NCBI GenBank assembly: GCA_003167215.1
Contig: PMTV01000014.1
Span: forward strand, 110,285 to 174,284
Length of the DNA stretch: 64,000 nt
Direction: 5' to 3'
Source: Acidobacteriota bacterium
GTDB taxonomy: Bacteria; Acidobacteriota; Terriglobia; Acidiferrales; UBA7541
Positions 1 through 11,800 of the stretch are shown here, one piece after another (within the stretch, counting starts at the first letter, position 1; the number at the start of each line of letters is the position of its first letter). The notes under the pieces are model-generated. The model searched no databases and was not told where the DNA came from. It worked only from the letters and a program-made list of their open reading frames with translations. The translations under genes and the position numbers were made by a program.

Positions 1-82
1 TCTTAACACGTCCCACGCCCCCAGCCACGACCCACCCAGATCACTAAAATGACTCTCAACGCGACCCTCTCCCCCGCCTGTC

Positions 83-103
83 ATTCCGAGCGCAGCGAGG
101 AAT
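83..103. repeat. Imperfect palindrome ATTCCGAGCGCAGCGAGGAAT, probable copy of a dispersed intergenic repeat (the 'CHSERSEES' type when translated)
   Basis: Sequence tgtcATTCCGAGCGCAGCGAGGAATct; outer 5 bp ATTCC/GGAAT pair. It lies outside the adjacent TPR CDS, and spurious ORF 49..1620 reads CHSERSEES across it. Confidence 0.45.
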
Positions 104-172
104 CTGCTCTTCTCTTTTTTGAGCACGACACGGAGCGAGCCGGCCAGCCGCTGCTCCGCATTGCGAACGCAA

Positions 173-1486
173 TCAAGGCCGCGCGACGTGCCCGGAAAGC
201 GCCGCCAGAGCGCGCTGGTAGTCGGGCTCGTCCGGCGAAAGCGCCGCAGCTTTCTTGTACGCCGCCAGCGCATGCTCCTTGTTTCCACGCTGTTCGTAAA
301 TCGCGCCCATTTCGAAAAATGCGTCCGACTCCTTCGGATTCACAATCGTGGTTCGTTCGAAAACCGCGAGCGCTTGCTCCGGCTTTCCTTGCTTCTCAAA
401 GATCTTCCCTTGCACGTAAAGAAAATCCGGTTGATAAGGATCGTGCTCCAGCGCTTTCGAAATCGACTCGCTCGCTTTCTCAATATCGCCCGCCGAGTAA
501 TATAGTTTTGCAAGCTGCGAATACGCCGCGCCATACGTTGCGTCCTTCGCAATGGCCTGCTGCAACAGTTCCAGCGAGCCGGCGAAATCATTCTTTAACG
601 CCAGCTCGTTCGCTTGCTGCACCAGGTGCTTCGCCTGTGTCTGGTTTTCTTTCGTCTCGCGATCGTTTTTCGAAGAGGCTTCAAACGCCGCCAGTGTTTT
701 CTGCGCCTGCTCGGATGCTCCCGAGCATTCGTACGCGCGGGAAAGCAAAAACAATGTCTCCGAATCCTCTGACGACATTTCGAGGAGAGGTTCGAGTGTG
801 GCAATCGCCCGCCGGCAACGCTCCTCGGTTTGTTCGGCTGCTTCGCCCTGCGGCGCGCGCAGAAGAACTTTACCCAGCAGCAGTCGGCCCCGCGAATTCC
901 GCGGCTGCAGCTCGACAACTTTCACTGCATCCGGCAGCGCCGCTGCGTCCTGATTCCGGTCGGAATAAATTTTTGCCCGCGTGTAGTAAGCGAGAGCGTT
1001 CTTGGGGTCGCGCGCCAGAACCTTCGCGATTTGCGCCAGCGCGCTGTTCAAATCTCCCTTCGCCTGGTAAGCGACAGCCAGCCGGTTACGCGATTCGACA
1101 TCTGAAGGCGCAATCGCAAGCGCCGCGCGCAAATGCGCTATCGCTGCGTCATAAGTCTGCAGTTCTATTTCGAGATCGCCGAGCGCGGCGAGCGGCTTTG
1201 CGCTCCGCGCATGTTCGGCGCGAGCACGTTCCAGAATTTGTTTTGCTTCGGCGTAGTTGTGCACGCCGCGATAGGCTTGCGCGAGGCCGATTTCGGCGGC
1301 TAGATTCTGCGGCGAGACCCGCAATGCCTCGTCGTAACTCGCAATTGCTGCGGCCCAATCTCCCGCAAACGCTTTGGCATCCGCCTGCCGCCTCAGTTCC
1401 TGCGCTTGCTGCAAAGGCGCTTGCGCGTTTGCCGAGGAGCTTCCAAGCAGCAAGAGAAACCCGCAGAAAAGAAATCTATGAAACAT
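173..1486 (-). CDS. TPR-repeat protein with signal peptide
   Basis: ORF 173..1570; likely start at internal Met MFHRFLFCGFLLLLGSSSANAQA (signal peptide). Repeated TPR pattern, e.g. AAYSQLAKLYYSAGDIEKASESISKALEHDP. Confidence 0.8.
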   Translation of the reverse strand: MFHRFLFCGFLLLLGSSSANAQAPLQQAQELRRQADAKAFAGDWAAAIASYDEALRVSPQNLAAEIGLAQAYRGVHNYAEAKQILERARAEHARSAKPLAALGDLEIELQTYDAAIAHLRAALAIAPSDVESRNRLAVAYQAKGDLNSALAQIAKVLARDPKNALAYYTRAKIYSDRNQDAAALPDAVKVVELQPRNSRGRLLLGKVLLRAPQGEAAEQTEERCRRAIATLEPLLEMSSEDSETLFLLSRAYECSGASEQAQKTLAAFEASSKNDRETKENQTQAKHLVQQANELALKNDFAGSLELLQQAIAKDATYGAAYSQLAKLYYSAGDIEKASESISKALEHDPYQPDFLYVQGKIFEKQGKPEQALAVFERTTIVNPKESDAFFEMGAIYEQRGNKEHALAAYKKAAALSPDEPDYQRALAALSGHVARP

Positions 1487-1603
1487 GGGCGAAGTATAGC
1501 ATTCGCACTTTGCCTTTTCGCTTGACGCGCGTAGCGCCAGAGAACTATAAGCAGCCACTGCACGACTCATCCATCACGCGCTGGTGCTACCAAGAGGAAT
1601 TTA

Positions 1604-2584
1604 ATGTTCACGCCGCATGACGCAACCCTGGCTTTGATCATGATGGTAACCAGTGCAATCTGCTGGGGTTCCTGGGCCAATACCTTCAAAGGCGTGAAGA
1701 ACTACCGTTTCGAACTGTTCTACTGGGACTACGCGGTCGGAATTTTTCTTACCTCACTGATTTTTGCATTCACGCTGGGTAGCAGCGGAAACAACTCTTC
1801 TAGTTTCTTGAACAACGTGCACGCGGCCGACGCTTCCAATATCGGCTGGGCCTTGCTCGCCGGAGTGATCTTCAACCTCGCGAACCTGCTCCTGGTCGCC
1901 GGCATCGATATGGCGGGTTTGGCCACCGCTTTTCCTGTCGCCATCGGCATCGCCCTGGTGGTCGGCGTGGCCCTGAGTTACGTTCAGCAACAAAAGGGCG
2001 ATGTAAGGATGCTGGCAGCAGGCGTATTGTGCGCCGTCGTCGCAGTAATTCTCGACGGAAAAGCTTATGGCGAGGTAAGCAAGGGCAAAGAAGTCTCGCG
2101 AAAGAGCATCATCACCTGCATCGTCTCCGGCGTGCTGATGGGGCTGTGGGCTCCCTTCTCCACTCGCGCTCTCACGCACGGAAACACGCTCGGGCCCTAC
2201 AGCATCGCTGTGTTTCTCACCGGTGGCGCTCTGCTCTCCTGCTTTATCTGGAATGTGTATTTCATGAAGAAGCCGCTCGTGGGCTCGCCGGTAGGCTTCG
2301 GCGGATTTTTTCGCGGCCCCACCAGCGGCCATTTGCTTGGCCTCACCGGCGGAGCGATATGGACCACCGGAACTGTTTTCAACCTGGTGGCCGCAAACTT
2401 CACCGGCGTCGCAATTTCCTATGCCATCGGCCAATCTGCACCGATGGTCGCGGCGCTGTGGGGCATCTTCGTGTGGAAAGAATTCGCCGGAGCAAACAAA
2501 CGGGCGACGGCCTTCCTCGCCCTGATGTTCATTTTTTACATCCTGGCAATCCTGCTTATCGCCCGCGCCAACACCGCGAGCTAG
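1604..2584 (+). CDS. DMT/GRP-type (sugar or ureide permease-like) transporter
   Basis: 326 aa, about 10 hydrophobic helices, CWGSWANTFKGVKNYRFELFYWDYAVG N-terminus; RBS-like aagagga just upstream. Confidence 0.7.
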   Translation: MFTPHDATLALIMMVTSAICWGSWANTFKGVKNYRFELFYWDYAVGIFLTSLIFAFTLGSSGNNSSSFLNNVHAADASNIGWALLAGVIFNLANLLLVAGIDMAGLATAFPVAIGIALVVGVALSYVQQQKGDVRMLAAGVLCAVVAVILDGKAYGEVSKGKEVSRKSIITCIVSGVLMGLWAPFSTRALTHGNTLGPYSIAVFLTGGALLSCFIWNVYFMKKPLVGSPVGFGGFFRGPTSGHLLGLTGGAIWTTGTVFNLVAANFTGVAISYAIGQSAPMVAALWGIFVWKEFAGANKRATAFLALMFIFYILAILLIARANTAS

Positions 2585-2602
2585 CCGTGGAACTCTCACA
2601 AG

Positions 2603-4024
2603 TTAGATCGGCGGGCGACGGAAGCCGCCGCATGCATCTTCAATTTTCGCGGCGACCGCGAGCACGGCTTCCTCTTCCCACGGGCGGCCAACAATCTGCA
2701 CGCCGATTGGTAAGCCCTCTGGAGAGCGGCCTACCGGAACCACCGCAGCGGGATTCCCCAGAAGGTTAAACCACTGCGAATAGCTCATCGCTTTCAAATA
2801 CTCGACTTTGCGCTCTTGTACCGTCCATTCCCGTTCGCCGTGGCGGAACGCCGGCACGGCACACGCCGGGCATATAAGTATGGGGAACTCTTCCATCTTT
2901 GCCAGCAGGTTGGCGCGGAGCACGTCGCGAGCGAGAAGCGTGTTCAAGAGTTCCTGCGCGGTGAGCGGAGGCAGTTCGGCAACTTTCGCGCGAAATGCGC
3001 GCAAGATGGGACTCAACTCCGCTTCGTGACTTTCGATTGTCGGCGCAAAGGCCATCTGGCCCGCGCGCCCGAACAGATTCCACCAGAGTTGCCACACTCG
3101 GTCGAGATTCTGAGGCCGCCACTCAGCCACCTGAAATCCCTGGCTACGCAAAGCTTCGACTGCGGCGCGCACGGCTGCGGCGGTTTCAGGAGTGACGGGG
3201 GTCGCATCGTCATCCACAAAATAGGCCACCCTGAGTTCCCGAATTTCCTGCGCGCTCCAACGCCTCAGTGGAACCGGAGCAGACGCCGGATCGCCGGGAT
3301 CTGGCCCGGCCATCACCTCAAACAGTCTTTCCACATCTCGAATCGTGCGCGCCATTGGACCAACCACTCCGAGCTGCGCAAACGGCCCCGCGGACCCGGG
3401 GAAATGCCCGGTGGAAGGAATGCGGCCGGGTGTCGGCTTCAGCCCGCAAATCCCAGTGTAGTGCGCGGGTATGCGAATCGATCCTCCACCGTCACTGCCC
3501 ACTCCTCCGGCGGAGCAACCCGCAGCGATGGCCGCCGCTTCGCCACCACTTGAGCCGCCCGGCGTGCGCGAAAGATCCCATGGGTTATTCGTTCGCCCAT
3601 AGAGCAGGTTGTCGGTTTCGTATGCCATCAGAAATTCCGGCACGTTTGTATTTCCCAGAATGATGGCGCCCGCCGCCCGCAGCCTTTTCACCAGGGGCGC
3701 ATCTTCGGGAGGAATATTTCCCTTCCTTAAGATGCTGCCGCATTCGCATGGTAAGCCCGCGACGTCGATAGAACTCTTAATTGAGATTGGCACACCGTGG
3801 AGCGGGCCGATAGAATTTGATTTTGCGCTGGAGCTGAGCGCGGCCTCCGCAGACTTCGCCTGTTCGCGCGCTCGCTTTTCATCGACCGTGACGAATGCGT
3901 TCACCTTTGGATTCAACTGTGTGATTCGGGCCAGGTGCGCGTCGACTAATTCGACCGGAGATAATTTCTTGGCGCGAATACGTTCAGACATTTCAGTGAG
4001 CGAGATGTAAACGACGTCGTCCAC
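2603..4024 (-). CDS. Amidase (amidase-signature family)
   Basis: Signature [32 protein letters not shown] and a conserved Lys region ([14 protein letters not shown]). Confidence 0.9.
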   Translation of the reverse strand: MDDVVYISLTEMSERIRAKKLSPVELVDAHLARITQLNPKVNAFVTVDEKRAREQAKSAEAALSSSAKSNSIGPLHGVPISIKSSIDVAGLPCECGSILRKGNIPPEDAPLVKRLRAAGAIILGNTNVPEFLMAYETDNLLYGRTNNPWDLSRTPGGSSGGEAAAIAAGCSAGGVGSDGGGSIRIPAHYTGICGLKPTPGRIPSTGHFPGSAGPFAQLGVVGPMARTIRDVERLFEVMAGPDPGDPASAPVPLRRWSAQEIRELRVAYFVDDDATPVTPETAAAVRAAVEALRSQGFQVAEWRPQNLDRVWQLWWNLFGRAGQMAFAPTIESHEAELSPILRAFRAKVAELPPLTAQELLNTLLARDVLRANLLAKMEEFPILICPACAVPAFRHGEREWTVQERKVEYLKAMSYSQWFNLLGNPAAVVPVGRSPEGLPIGVQIVGRPWEEEAVLAVAAKIEDACGGFRRPPI

Positions 4025-4209
4025 TTCGACCTTTCTCCTATTTCGCGAGCCGCCGAGTCTAACACGCGCGACGCAATTAAGCCGCGTCAGCGAAAATGAA
4101 CCGCGATTGACAGGCCTTCAACTTAGGGTGAGAATTTTGCGTTCGACTGGAACCCAAGAATTTTGCCCACTCTAAACATTCCATTAATGGCGACATCACA
4201 GAGCGCGCG

Positions 4210-7083
4210 ATGAGAGGGCCTAGGATGATGTTGCTCGCCGTTTTGTTCGTGACGGCCGCGTATCTTTTCGTGTGGCCCGCAGCGAACGTCCCTTACTTTG
4301 CTGCGGTGATACTGCACCTGGCGGCGGGCATAGCACTTCTGATTCTTCTGGTATTCACGCTGCGCGGAATTTTGCGCGGTGGTTCGACGACGTCCCGTAT
4401 CGGCTGGATCCTAATTGCGACCGGAGGCGTGCTGGGAGCTGTACTAATAAAGACCGGCACGCGCCGCGACGAATGGCCGCTGCTTTACGCTCATATCGGG
4501 GCATGCGTGGCTGGGGGCGCACTGCTGGCCTCCGCATGGGCGGACAAGCACGGTTTTCTTGCGAGGAGGCCGGCAGCGGGACTGCTCCGCAGCACGAGTT
4601 TCCTTCTCCTGGCGGGGTTACTTGTTTTCGGCGCGCGCTGGATACGGACGACTTCCTGGGAGCGCGGGCACCGGATCGAAAATCCGGCGATCGCGCCGGC
4701 TTCCATGGACAGCGAAGGCGATGGGCCGAGCGGACCGTTTTTTCCGAGTTCGGCGCAGACTGCGCACGGCGGGCAAATTCCCGCGAATTATTTTACGGAG
4801 TCCGATTCCTGCCAGCGCTGCCACGCAGACATTTACAAAGAATGGCAAGGTTCGGCGCACCATTTTTCTTCCTTCAACAATGCTTGGTATCGCAAGAGCA
4901 TCGAGTACATGCAGGACACTGTCGGAGTAAAACCGTCGAAGTGGTGCGCCGGATGCCACGATCCTGCGCTGCTTTATAGCGGCATGTTTGACCGTCCGAT
5001 CCGCGAAGTTGAAAATACGCCCGCGGGCCAAGCCGGCCTCGGCTGCATGATGTGTCACTCGATCGCAAGAGTGAAAAGCACGATGGGTCAGGGAGATTTT
5101 CAGCTGGAGTACCCGGCACTACATCGCCTGGCCGCGAGCAAGAATCCGCTAGTCCGGCGGCTGCACGATTTTCTGACCGAGCTAAATCCCGAGCCCCACA
5201 GGCGCGTTTTCTTAAAACCCTTCATGCGGACACAAACGGCGGAGTTTTGCTCAACGTGTCACAAGGTACATCTCGATGTCCCGGTAAATCACTACCGCTG
5301 GGTGCGCGGTTTCAATGAATACGATAACTGGCAAGCGAGCGGTGTTTCGGGCGAAGGCGCGCGGTCGTTTTATTATCCGGCCAAATCCCAGTCGTGCGCG
5401 GACTGCCATATGCAGATGACCCCCTCCGGGGATGCTGGAAATGTCGCCGGCAAAGTGCATTCACACCGCTTCGTCGCCGCGAACTCGGCGCTGCCGTATG
5501 TGAATGATGACGCCGCGCAGTTGAACGAAACCGAAAAGTTTCTTGCGGACCAGGAAGTGAGCATTGATATTTTCGCGATATCGCCGGAAAGTACCGCGGT
5601 GGCGGCCGGTGCCCTGAGCCAAGCGAATGCAGGATCTTCGGTGAATCCGCCCACGCCTACACTTGCAACGACGTTTGCGGTCGGCGAAGAAGCGGAAGCG
5701 TCCATTCCAGCAAATGCTTCGCAAGAATCCGCGACGCCGGTCGCGTTGCTGACTGCTCCACTGAATCGCACTACCGCGTCGGTGCGCCGCGGAAAGACAT
5801 ATCGAGTGGATGCAGTTGTGCGCACGCGCAAGTTGGGGCATTTCTTCCCCGGCGGCACGGTGGATGCGTTCGATTGCTGGGTTGAGCTAAAAGCTGTTGA
5901 TGACGCGGGCCACACAATTTTCTGGAGTGGCCGTGCCGAAGATGATGGAAAAGGTCCGGTGGATCCCGGCGCGCATTTTTACCGTTCGCTGCAAATCGAC
6001 GGCCATGGCAACCCGATCAACAAGCGCAACGCCTGGGCTACGCGCGCGGTGGTTTACGTCCATCTGATTCCGCCCGGCGCCGCGGACACGGTACATTACA
6101 GGCTGCAAATTCCATCGAACGCCGGCGGGAAAATACATGTCACCGCCGAAGTGAACTACCGCAAGTTTTCCTGGTGGAATACGCAGTTCTCTTTTGCCGG
6201 CGCTCGCGGTCCGAAGGAACCAAGCGCTGAGCCATCGCCGAATTTTGACGACGCTCATTATGTTTTCACCGGCGATCCAGCGAAGATGCCGGGGGGCGCC
6301 AAGGGCATCCCCGCGCTGCCTGTTGTAGTGATGGCGGAAACTAGTGTGGATTTAAATGTATTGAGCGAAAAGGCCGCGGAACCTGAACCCAAGGTGGTTC
6401 TGAGCCGCGAAGATTGGACGCGGTGGAATGATTACGGCATCGGGCTATTTCAGCAGGGCGACTTGACCGGGGCCGGCGGGGCATTCGAGAAAATTACGCA
6501 GATTTTTTCCGACAATCCCGACGGGTGGGTGAATGTCGGGCGCGTCCGCGTCCAGGAAGGACATTTGGCGGCTGCTCGCGAAGCGCTCGAGCACGCACTA
6601 GCGCTGAGTCCGCATCTTGCGCGGGCTCATTTTTTCTACGCGAAGGCGCTGCGTAACGAAGGCCACTATGATGAAGCCGCCGAGCACCTGCGCGAAGTCC
6701 TGGCGCAATATCCGCGCGATAGAGTGGTGCACGACGATCTCGGGCGCATCTATTTTCTGCAACGGCGATATGCTGATGCGGTAAAGGAATTCGACGCAAC
6801 CCTCGCAATCGATCCCGAAGACCTGGAAGCAAACTACAACTTGATGCTGTGCAATACGGGACTCGGCCGCCCGGACGTCGCGAGCGAGTTTCAAAAGCGC
6901 TATTTGCGTTTCAAAGCCGACGAGTCAGCGCAAACGCTGACGGGGCCTTACCTGCGAACGCACCGGGACGACAATGTGGAACGGCAGCCGATACACGAGC
7001 ACGTTTCTGCACTAGAGCCGAACCGAAAAAATAACGCGGCGAAATATCAGGGCGTCTCCGGCCGGGCGAAGGATTCCGATTGA
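4210..7083 (+). CDS. Membrane-anchored multiheme cytochrome c with C-terminal TPR repeats
   Basis: Several N-terminal hydrophobic helices; five CxxCH motifs (CQRCH, CAGCH, CMMCH, CSTCH, CADCH); C-terminal TPR units (DDLGRIYFLQRRYADAVKEFDATLAIDPEDLEA). Confidence 0.85.
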   Translation: MRGPRMMLLAVLFVTAAYLFVWPAANVPYFAAVILHLAAGIALLILLVFTLRGILRGGSTTSRIGWILIATGGVLGAVLIKTGTRRDEWPLLYAHIGACVAGGALLASAWADKHGFLARRPAAGLLRSTSFLLLAGLLVFGARWIRTTSWERGHRIENPAIAPASMDSEGDGPSGPFFPSSAQTAHGGQIPANYFTESDSCQRCHADIYKEWQGSAHHFSSFNNAWYRKSIEYMQDTVGVKPSKWCAGCHDPALLYSGMFDRPIREVENTPAGQAGLGCMMCHSIARVKSTMGQGDFQLEYPALHRLAASKNPLVRRLHDFLTELNPEPHRRVFLKPFMRTQTAEFCSTCHKVHLDVPVNHYRWVRGFNEYDNWQASGVSGEGARSFYYPAKSQSCADCHMQMTPSGDAGNVAGKVHSHRFVAANSALPYVNDDAAQLNETEKFLADQEVSIDIFAISPESTAVAAGALSQANAGSSVNPPTPTLATTFAVGEEAEASIPANASQESATPVALLTAPLNRTTASVRRGKTYRVDAVVRTRKLGHFFPGGTVDAFDCWVELKAVDDAGHTIFWSGRAEDDGKGPVDPGAHFYRSLQIDGHGNPINKRNAWATRAVVYVHLIPPGAADTVHYRLQIPSNAGGKIHVTAEVNYRKFSWWNTQFSFAGARGPKEPSAEPSPNFDDAHYVFTGDPAKMPGGAKGIPALPVVVMAETSVDLNVLSEKAAEPEPKVVLSREDWTRWNDYGIGLFQQGDLTGAGGAFEKITQIFSDNPDGWVNVGRVRVQEGHLAAAREALEHALALSPHLARAHFFYAKALRNEGHYDEAAEHLREVLAQYPRDRVVHDDLGRIYFLQRRYADAVKEFDATLAIDPEDLEANYNLMLCNTGLGRPDVASEFQKRYLRFKADESAQTLTGPYLRTHRDDNVERQPIHEHVSALEPNRKNNAAKYQGVSGRAKDSD

Positions 7084-8828
7084 AGAACGAGCGCCCGCGC
7101 CGGACATGGACATTTGCAGCGTGTGCTGCGAACGCTCTTGTGATTTTCTTTGCGGCCAGTGAGTTAACCGTAGCGGTGGGCGTGCCGCAAAAGAGCACGC
7201 TGCCCTCCGCTAGCGGATATGCAACGCAATTTGAGGACGTGACGCGTGCCGCGGGAATTCACTTCGTTCACAATAGCGGCGCGTTCGGCAAAAAGTGGCT
7301 ACCTGAAACGATGGGTTCAGGCGTGGCATTTCTGGATTACGACAACGACGGCTGGCAGGATATTCTCTTTGTGAACGGCACTGCGTGGCCGGGGCACGCC
7401 GGCCGCCACACGACTCTCGCGCTGTATCACAACAACCACGACGGAACTTTTACTGATGTCACGCAGAAGGCCGGACTCGCGACGGAAATCTATGGCATGG
7501 GAGTGGCCATCGGCGATTTCGACAACGATGGCTACGACGATATTTTCATCACCGCGCTCGGGCAGAGCCATTTGTTCCACAACAACGGCGATGGATCGTT
7601 TACGGACGTGACGAAGAAGGCCGGCTTGTGGGGGCCGAACGAATTCAGCACCAGCGCCGCCTGGGTGGATTACGACCGCGACGGGCATCTGGATCTGGTA
7701 GTCGCCAATTACGTGCAGTGGTCGCCAGAGAACGATATTTATTGCGCGCTCGACGGAAAAACAAAATCGTACTGCACGCCGGAGCCTTATAAGGGGAGTT
7801 CGATACGTCTCTGGCACAATCGTGGAGATGGAACGTTCGAGGATGCGACTCAGAAAGCCGGACTGTACGACCCGGCCTCGAAGAGTCTGAGTGTGGCAAT
7901 CCTCGACACGAATCAGGACGGCTGGCCGGACATTCTAGTAAGCAACGATACGCAGCCGAACAAGCTTTACATAAATAATGGAAACGGAACATTTTCGGAA
8001 AAAGGCGTGCAGGCGGGCATCGGATACAGCGAGGACGGAATCGCTCGTGCCGGAATGGGCGTGGACGCCGGAGACTACGATCGTTCCGGATATCCGAGCG
8101 TGCTCATCACGAATTTTTCGAACCAGATGCTTGCGCTTTACCATAACGAGCGCAACGGGCTGTTTGTGGACGACGCGCCTCAATCGGACGTGGGCCACGC
8201 AAGTTTGCTGACGCTTGGATTTGGGTGTTTCTTTTTTGACTACGACCTCGATGGCTGGCTGGATATCTATATTGCGAACGGCCATATCGAAGACGCCATC
8301 GAAAGAGTGCAGCCGCGCGTGCGCTACGCGGAACCGCCGCACCTTTTTCATAATCTCGGCGATGGGAAATTCAAAGAGGTGACGACATCCGCCGGGGCAT
8401 CTTTTGCCGCACCTCGCGTGGCACGAGGCGCGGCCTACGGCGATATCAATAATGACGGCGCGCTCGATGTGCTGGTAGCAACCAATGGCGGGCCTGCTGC
8501 TTTGTTCCGCAATGCTGGTACGACAAATCATAGTTTGCGAATCAAGCTAACCGGAACGAAATCGAATCGCGACGGAATCGGCGCTGTCGTGCGTGTGACC
8601 GCTGGAAATGACACGCAATCGCAGATGTTACGCAGTGGGTCGAGCTATTTGTCCTCAAGCGAGCTGGTTGTGACTTTCGGGCTCGCCTCGCATACGCAGG
8701 CCGACGCCGTCGAAATTCGATGGCCGAGCGGGCAATCGGATCACTTAAAAAATGTGGCGGCGGATCAGATCGTGACCGTGGAAGAGGGCCGCGGGGCAAT
8801 TGCGGCAAAGCCGCTCGCGAAACGCTAG
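7080..8828 (+). CDS. CRTAC1-like FG-GAP/VCBS repeat protein with ASPIC/UnbV C-terminus
   Basis: Repeated DYDNDGWQDI-type motifs; C-terminal SLRIKLTGTKSNRDGIGAVVRVTAG...SYLSSSELVVTFGL...WPSG; start overlaps the upstream stop by 4 nt. Confidence 0.85.
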   Translation: MKNERPRRTWTFAACAANALVIFFAASELTVAVGVPQKSTLPSASGYATQFEDVTRAAGIHFVHNSGAFGKKWLPETMGSGVAFLDYDNDGWQDILFVNGTAWPGHAGRHTTLALYHNNHDGTFTDVTQKAGLATEIYGMGVAIGDFDNDGYDDIFITALGQSHLFHNNGDGSFTDVTKKAGLWGPNEFSTSAAWVDYDRDGHLDLVVANYVQWSPENDIYCALDGKTKSYCTPEPYKGSSIRLWHNRGDGTFEDATQKAGLYDPASKSLSVAILDTNQDGWPDILVSNDTQPNKLYINNGNGTFSEKGVQAGIGYSEDGIARAGMGVDAGDYDRSGYPSVLITNFSNQMLALYHNERNGLFVDDAPQSDVGHASLLTLGFGCFFFDYDLDGWLDIYIANGHIEDAIERVQPRVRYAEPPHLFHNLGDGKFKEVTTSAGASFAAPRVARGAAYGDINNDGALDVLVATNGGPAALFRNAGTTNHSLRIKLTGTKSNRDGIGAVVRVTAGNDTQSQMLRSGSSYLSSSELVVTFGLASHTQADAVEIRWPSGQSDHLKNVAADQIVTVEEGRGAIAAKPLAKR

Positions 8829-8834
8829 AATGGC

Positions 8835-11800
8835 TTGGATACTTCCTCTGAGGATTGCATGACGCGTTTGAAGTCGCGGCTGCGGTTGGCCCGCACAATT
8901 GTTGCTTTGCTAGTGATAACGGGCGCGCCTGCCGGCGTTCTTCCCGGTGCAGCGCAGCAAATGAAGCGCGCTCATGCACCCAAATCCGCTGACCCAACCC
9001 CTGCTGAGCAGGAGGAAGCACGGGCAGCTTCGCACGCGCAAATCATACGCGAAAATAATTTCGGCGTGGCGCTGATGAACCGCCAACAATTCGAACAAGC
9101 GCTGGGGAAATTTCAGCGTTCTTGCATTCTGGAACCGCAATCCGATGTCGGCTGCGTGAACGCGGGAATCGCGCTGCTGAATATGCAGCGATTTGACGAA
9201 GCGCGGCCGATCCTGTCGAAATCGGCCGAGCGCGATCCTCGGAATCCACGCGTTTGGTTCAACCTGGGCCTTCTCGAAAAAGCCCTCGGCAATTCGGACG
9301 CTGCAATCGAGAATTTTCAAAAAGTAGCGCAGCTCGATGCGTACGATGCCGATGCACAATATTTTCTTGGCTTGGTGTATTCGCAAGAGCACGAATACGA
9401 CAAGGCCATCGCTGCGTTCACGCACGCCATCGAGTTAAATCCGTTCCAGGTTTCAGCGGAATTCGGCGTGGCACAAGCCTTGCAGCGAAAGGACGATACG
9501 GCGCGCGCGAAAGAGCATTTCGACCGTTTTCAGCATTTGATCTCAGAGAAACTCGGCAAGCCCGTAAGTTTTATTTATGGCGAGCAGGGAAAATATTCGC
9601 TCGCGGAATCGATGATGCCCGCTCCCGAACCAGTACCGCCTGCTGTTCCCGTGCATTTTGTGAACGTCACTTCTCTTTCTGGGTTGCCGGTGCGTTTGGA
9701 AGCGACCCAAGCGGAACAGAGGACGCCTTCGAATGCAACGAAACGGCCCGGAAAAGTGGTTCGCGAAGAAGTTGCACCCGAATCGGTAGCGTCTTTTCTT
9801 GGCAGCGGGGCGTGCATTATCGACTACGACGGTGATGGGCGGCCGGATATTTTTCTGGTCGATGCGGACGGCCAGGGCAATGCAGCGCTGTACAAGAATG
9901 AAGGTGGCGGGAGATTTGTAAACGTCACGAGACAGGCGAAACTGGAAATTCATGGCTTAGGGATGGGATGCGCCGTCGGTGATTACGATAATGACGGAAT
10001 GCCCGACCTCGCGGTCAGCACGAATGGCGGCGTTTTGCTTTTCCATAACGAAGGAAAAGGTACGTTCAAGGACGTTACCAAAGAAGTTGGAATTGAAATG
10101 GTCGGGCTCGCAATGGGCGTGACGTTTATCGATTACGACCACGATGGCGATCTGGATCTTTATGTGACACGCTTCAATGATTTTCCGCTCGCGAATTCCG
10201 CGGAGCCATTTTCATTTCCGGCTGACGCCACGGCTGCCGGAAATGTTCTGTGGCGGAATAATGGCAATGGAACATTCACCAATTGGACGGCCGAGTCGGG
10301 GCTCGCCGGTAGTGCGCCTTCCGTCGGCGCGATCGGAAGCGATCTGAACAACGACCGGGCGATCGATTTCGTCGTTACCGGATGGCAGAAGGCGCCGGTC
10401 GCATTCATGAATCCGCGCGAGGGACTTTTTCAGGCTACCACTCCATGGGCCACCGATATGCCGGCTCCGACGGCGGGCGTCACGGCTCTCGATTTCGACA
10501 AGGATGGTTGGATGGACTTGGCATTCACACACTGGGGAACGCCCGGGCTGAGCTTGTGGCGCAACGTCCAAGGAAAATCATTTGAACGAGTTCCGCTTCC
10601 GGATTTGGAGTGGATGCGCGGCTGGGGCGTGGCGGCATTGGATTATGACGACGACGGATGGATGGACCTCGTCGCAGTAGGCGAGAATTTTTCTGGGGAC
10701 GGGCGGATCGTCTTGCTCCGAAACGAAGGCGAGAAGGGGTTTCGCGACGTGACTTCCGAAGTGGGACTGGACAAAATTGTGCTGCACAATCCGCGAGGAG
10801 TGATCGCGTTCGATTTTGACGGCGACGGTTCCACGGATTTGCTGATCACGCAGAATCATTTGCCGCCGGTGCTTTTGAAGAACGAAGGTGGCAACCGTTA
10901 CAACTGGCTGCGAATGGAATTCAAAGGCACCAATGACAACAAGACCGGGATAGGCACAAAAGTTGAGATGAGCGCCGGAGCGTTGCAACAGAAGTGGGAG
11001 ATCACGGGCGCGTCAGGCTACCTGGGCCAGGGTTCCACGGATATTTTGGCGGGGCTTGGATCGGAACGCGGCGTGGACGTAGTTCGGCTGCTGTGGCCCA
11101 CCGGCGTCCTGCAAGATGAGATGGAAATTCCCGCGCTAAAAACGGACCGTATTACGGAGATTGACCGGCGCGGCAGTTCGTGTCCGATCGTGTTCGTTTG
11201 GAACGGCCGGAAATTCGAATTTCTCGCGGACATGATTGGCCCGGGGATCGTCGGACATTGGATCGCTCCAAACCAACACAACACGCCCGACCCGGAGGAA
11301 TATTTCAAAGTTGCAGGATCGCAGGTGGAAGCGAAAGATGGCCTCATTCAGTTTCGCATGGTCGAGCCGATGGAAGAGCTGGACTACCTCGATCAGGCGC
11401 GGCTCATTGCTGTAGATCACCCTTCGGACGTTGAGGTTTATCCCAACGAACGTTTCATGACCAATCCGCCGTTCCCGAAATTTAGAGTGATTGCGAGTTT
11501 CGAAGCGCATCCGCCGCTCGGCGCGTGGGACGACGGCGGGCACAACCTGTTGCCGCTGCTGGTCGAGCGAGACCATAAATATGTGACCAGCTTTGCCGAC
11601 GCGCCGTACGCTGGCTTCGCCGCGATGCACACGATCGAGCTCGATATCGGACCATGGGATCCGTCGCGTCCGCTGCGTCTGCTGATGGACGGCTTTACCG
11701 ATTATTTCAGCGCTAGCTCGATGTACGCGGCGTGGCAGGCTGGAATACAGCCGGTGCCGCCCTACGTCGAGATGCTTGACGATTCGGCGAACTGGGTTCG

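Noticed and set aside
49-1620. 523-aa plus-strand ORF
   Set aside because: Antisense to a convincing TPR gene; composition is Arg/Ala/Pro/Ser-rich with no domain pattern. GC-rich codon usage produces such shadow ORFs.
1754-2599. 281-aa minus-strand ORF
   Set aside because: Antisense to the DMT/GRP transporter; no domain pattern.
7300-8500. Repeated motifs suggesting a repeat array
   Set aside because: The periodic GACAACGACGG-like motifs encode FG-GAP DxDxDG repeats in protein; they are not a CRISPR or DNA tandem repeat.
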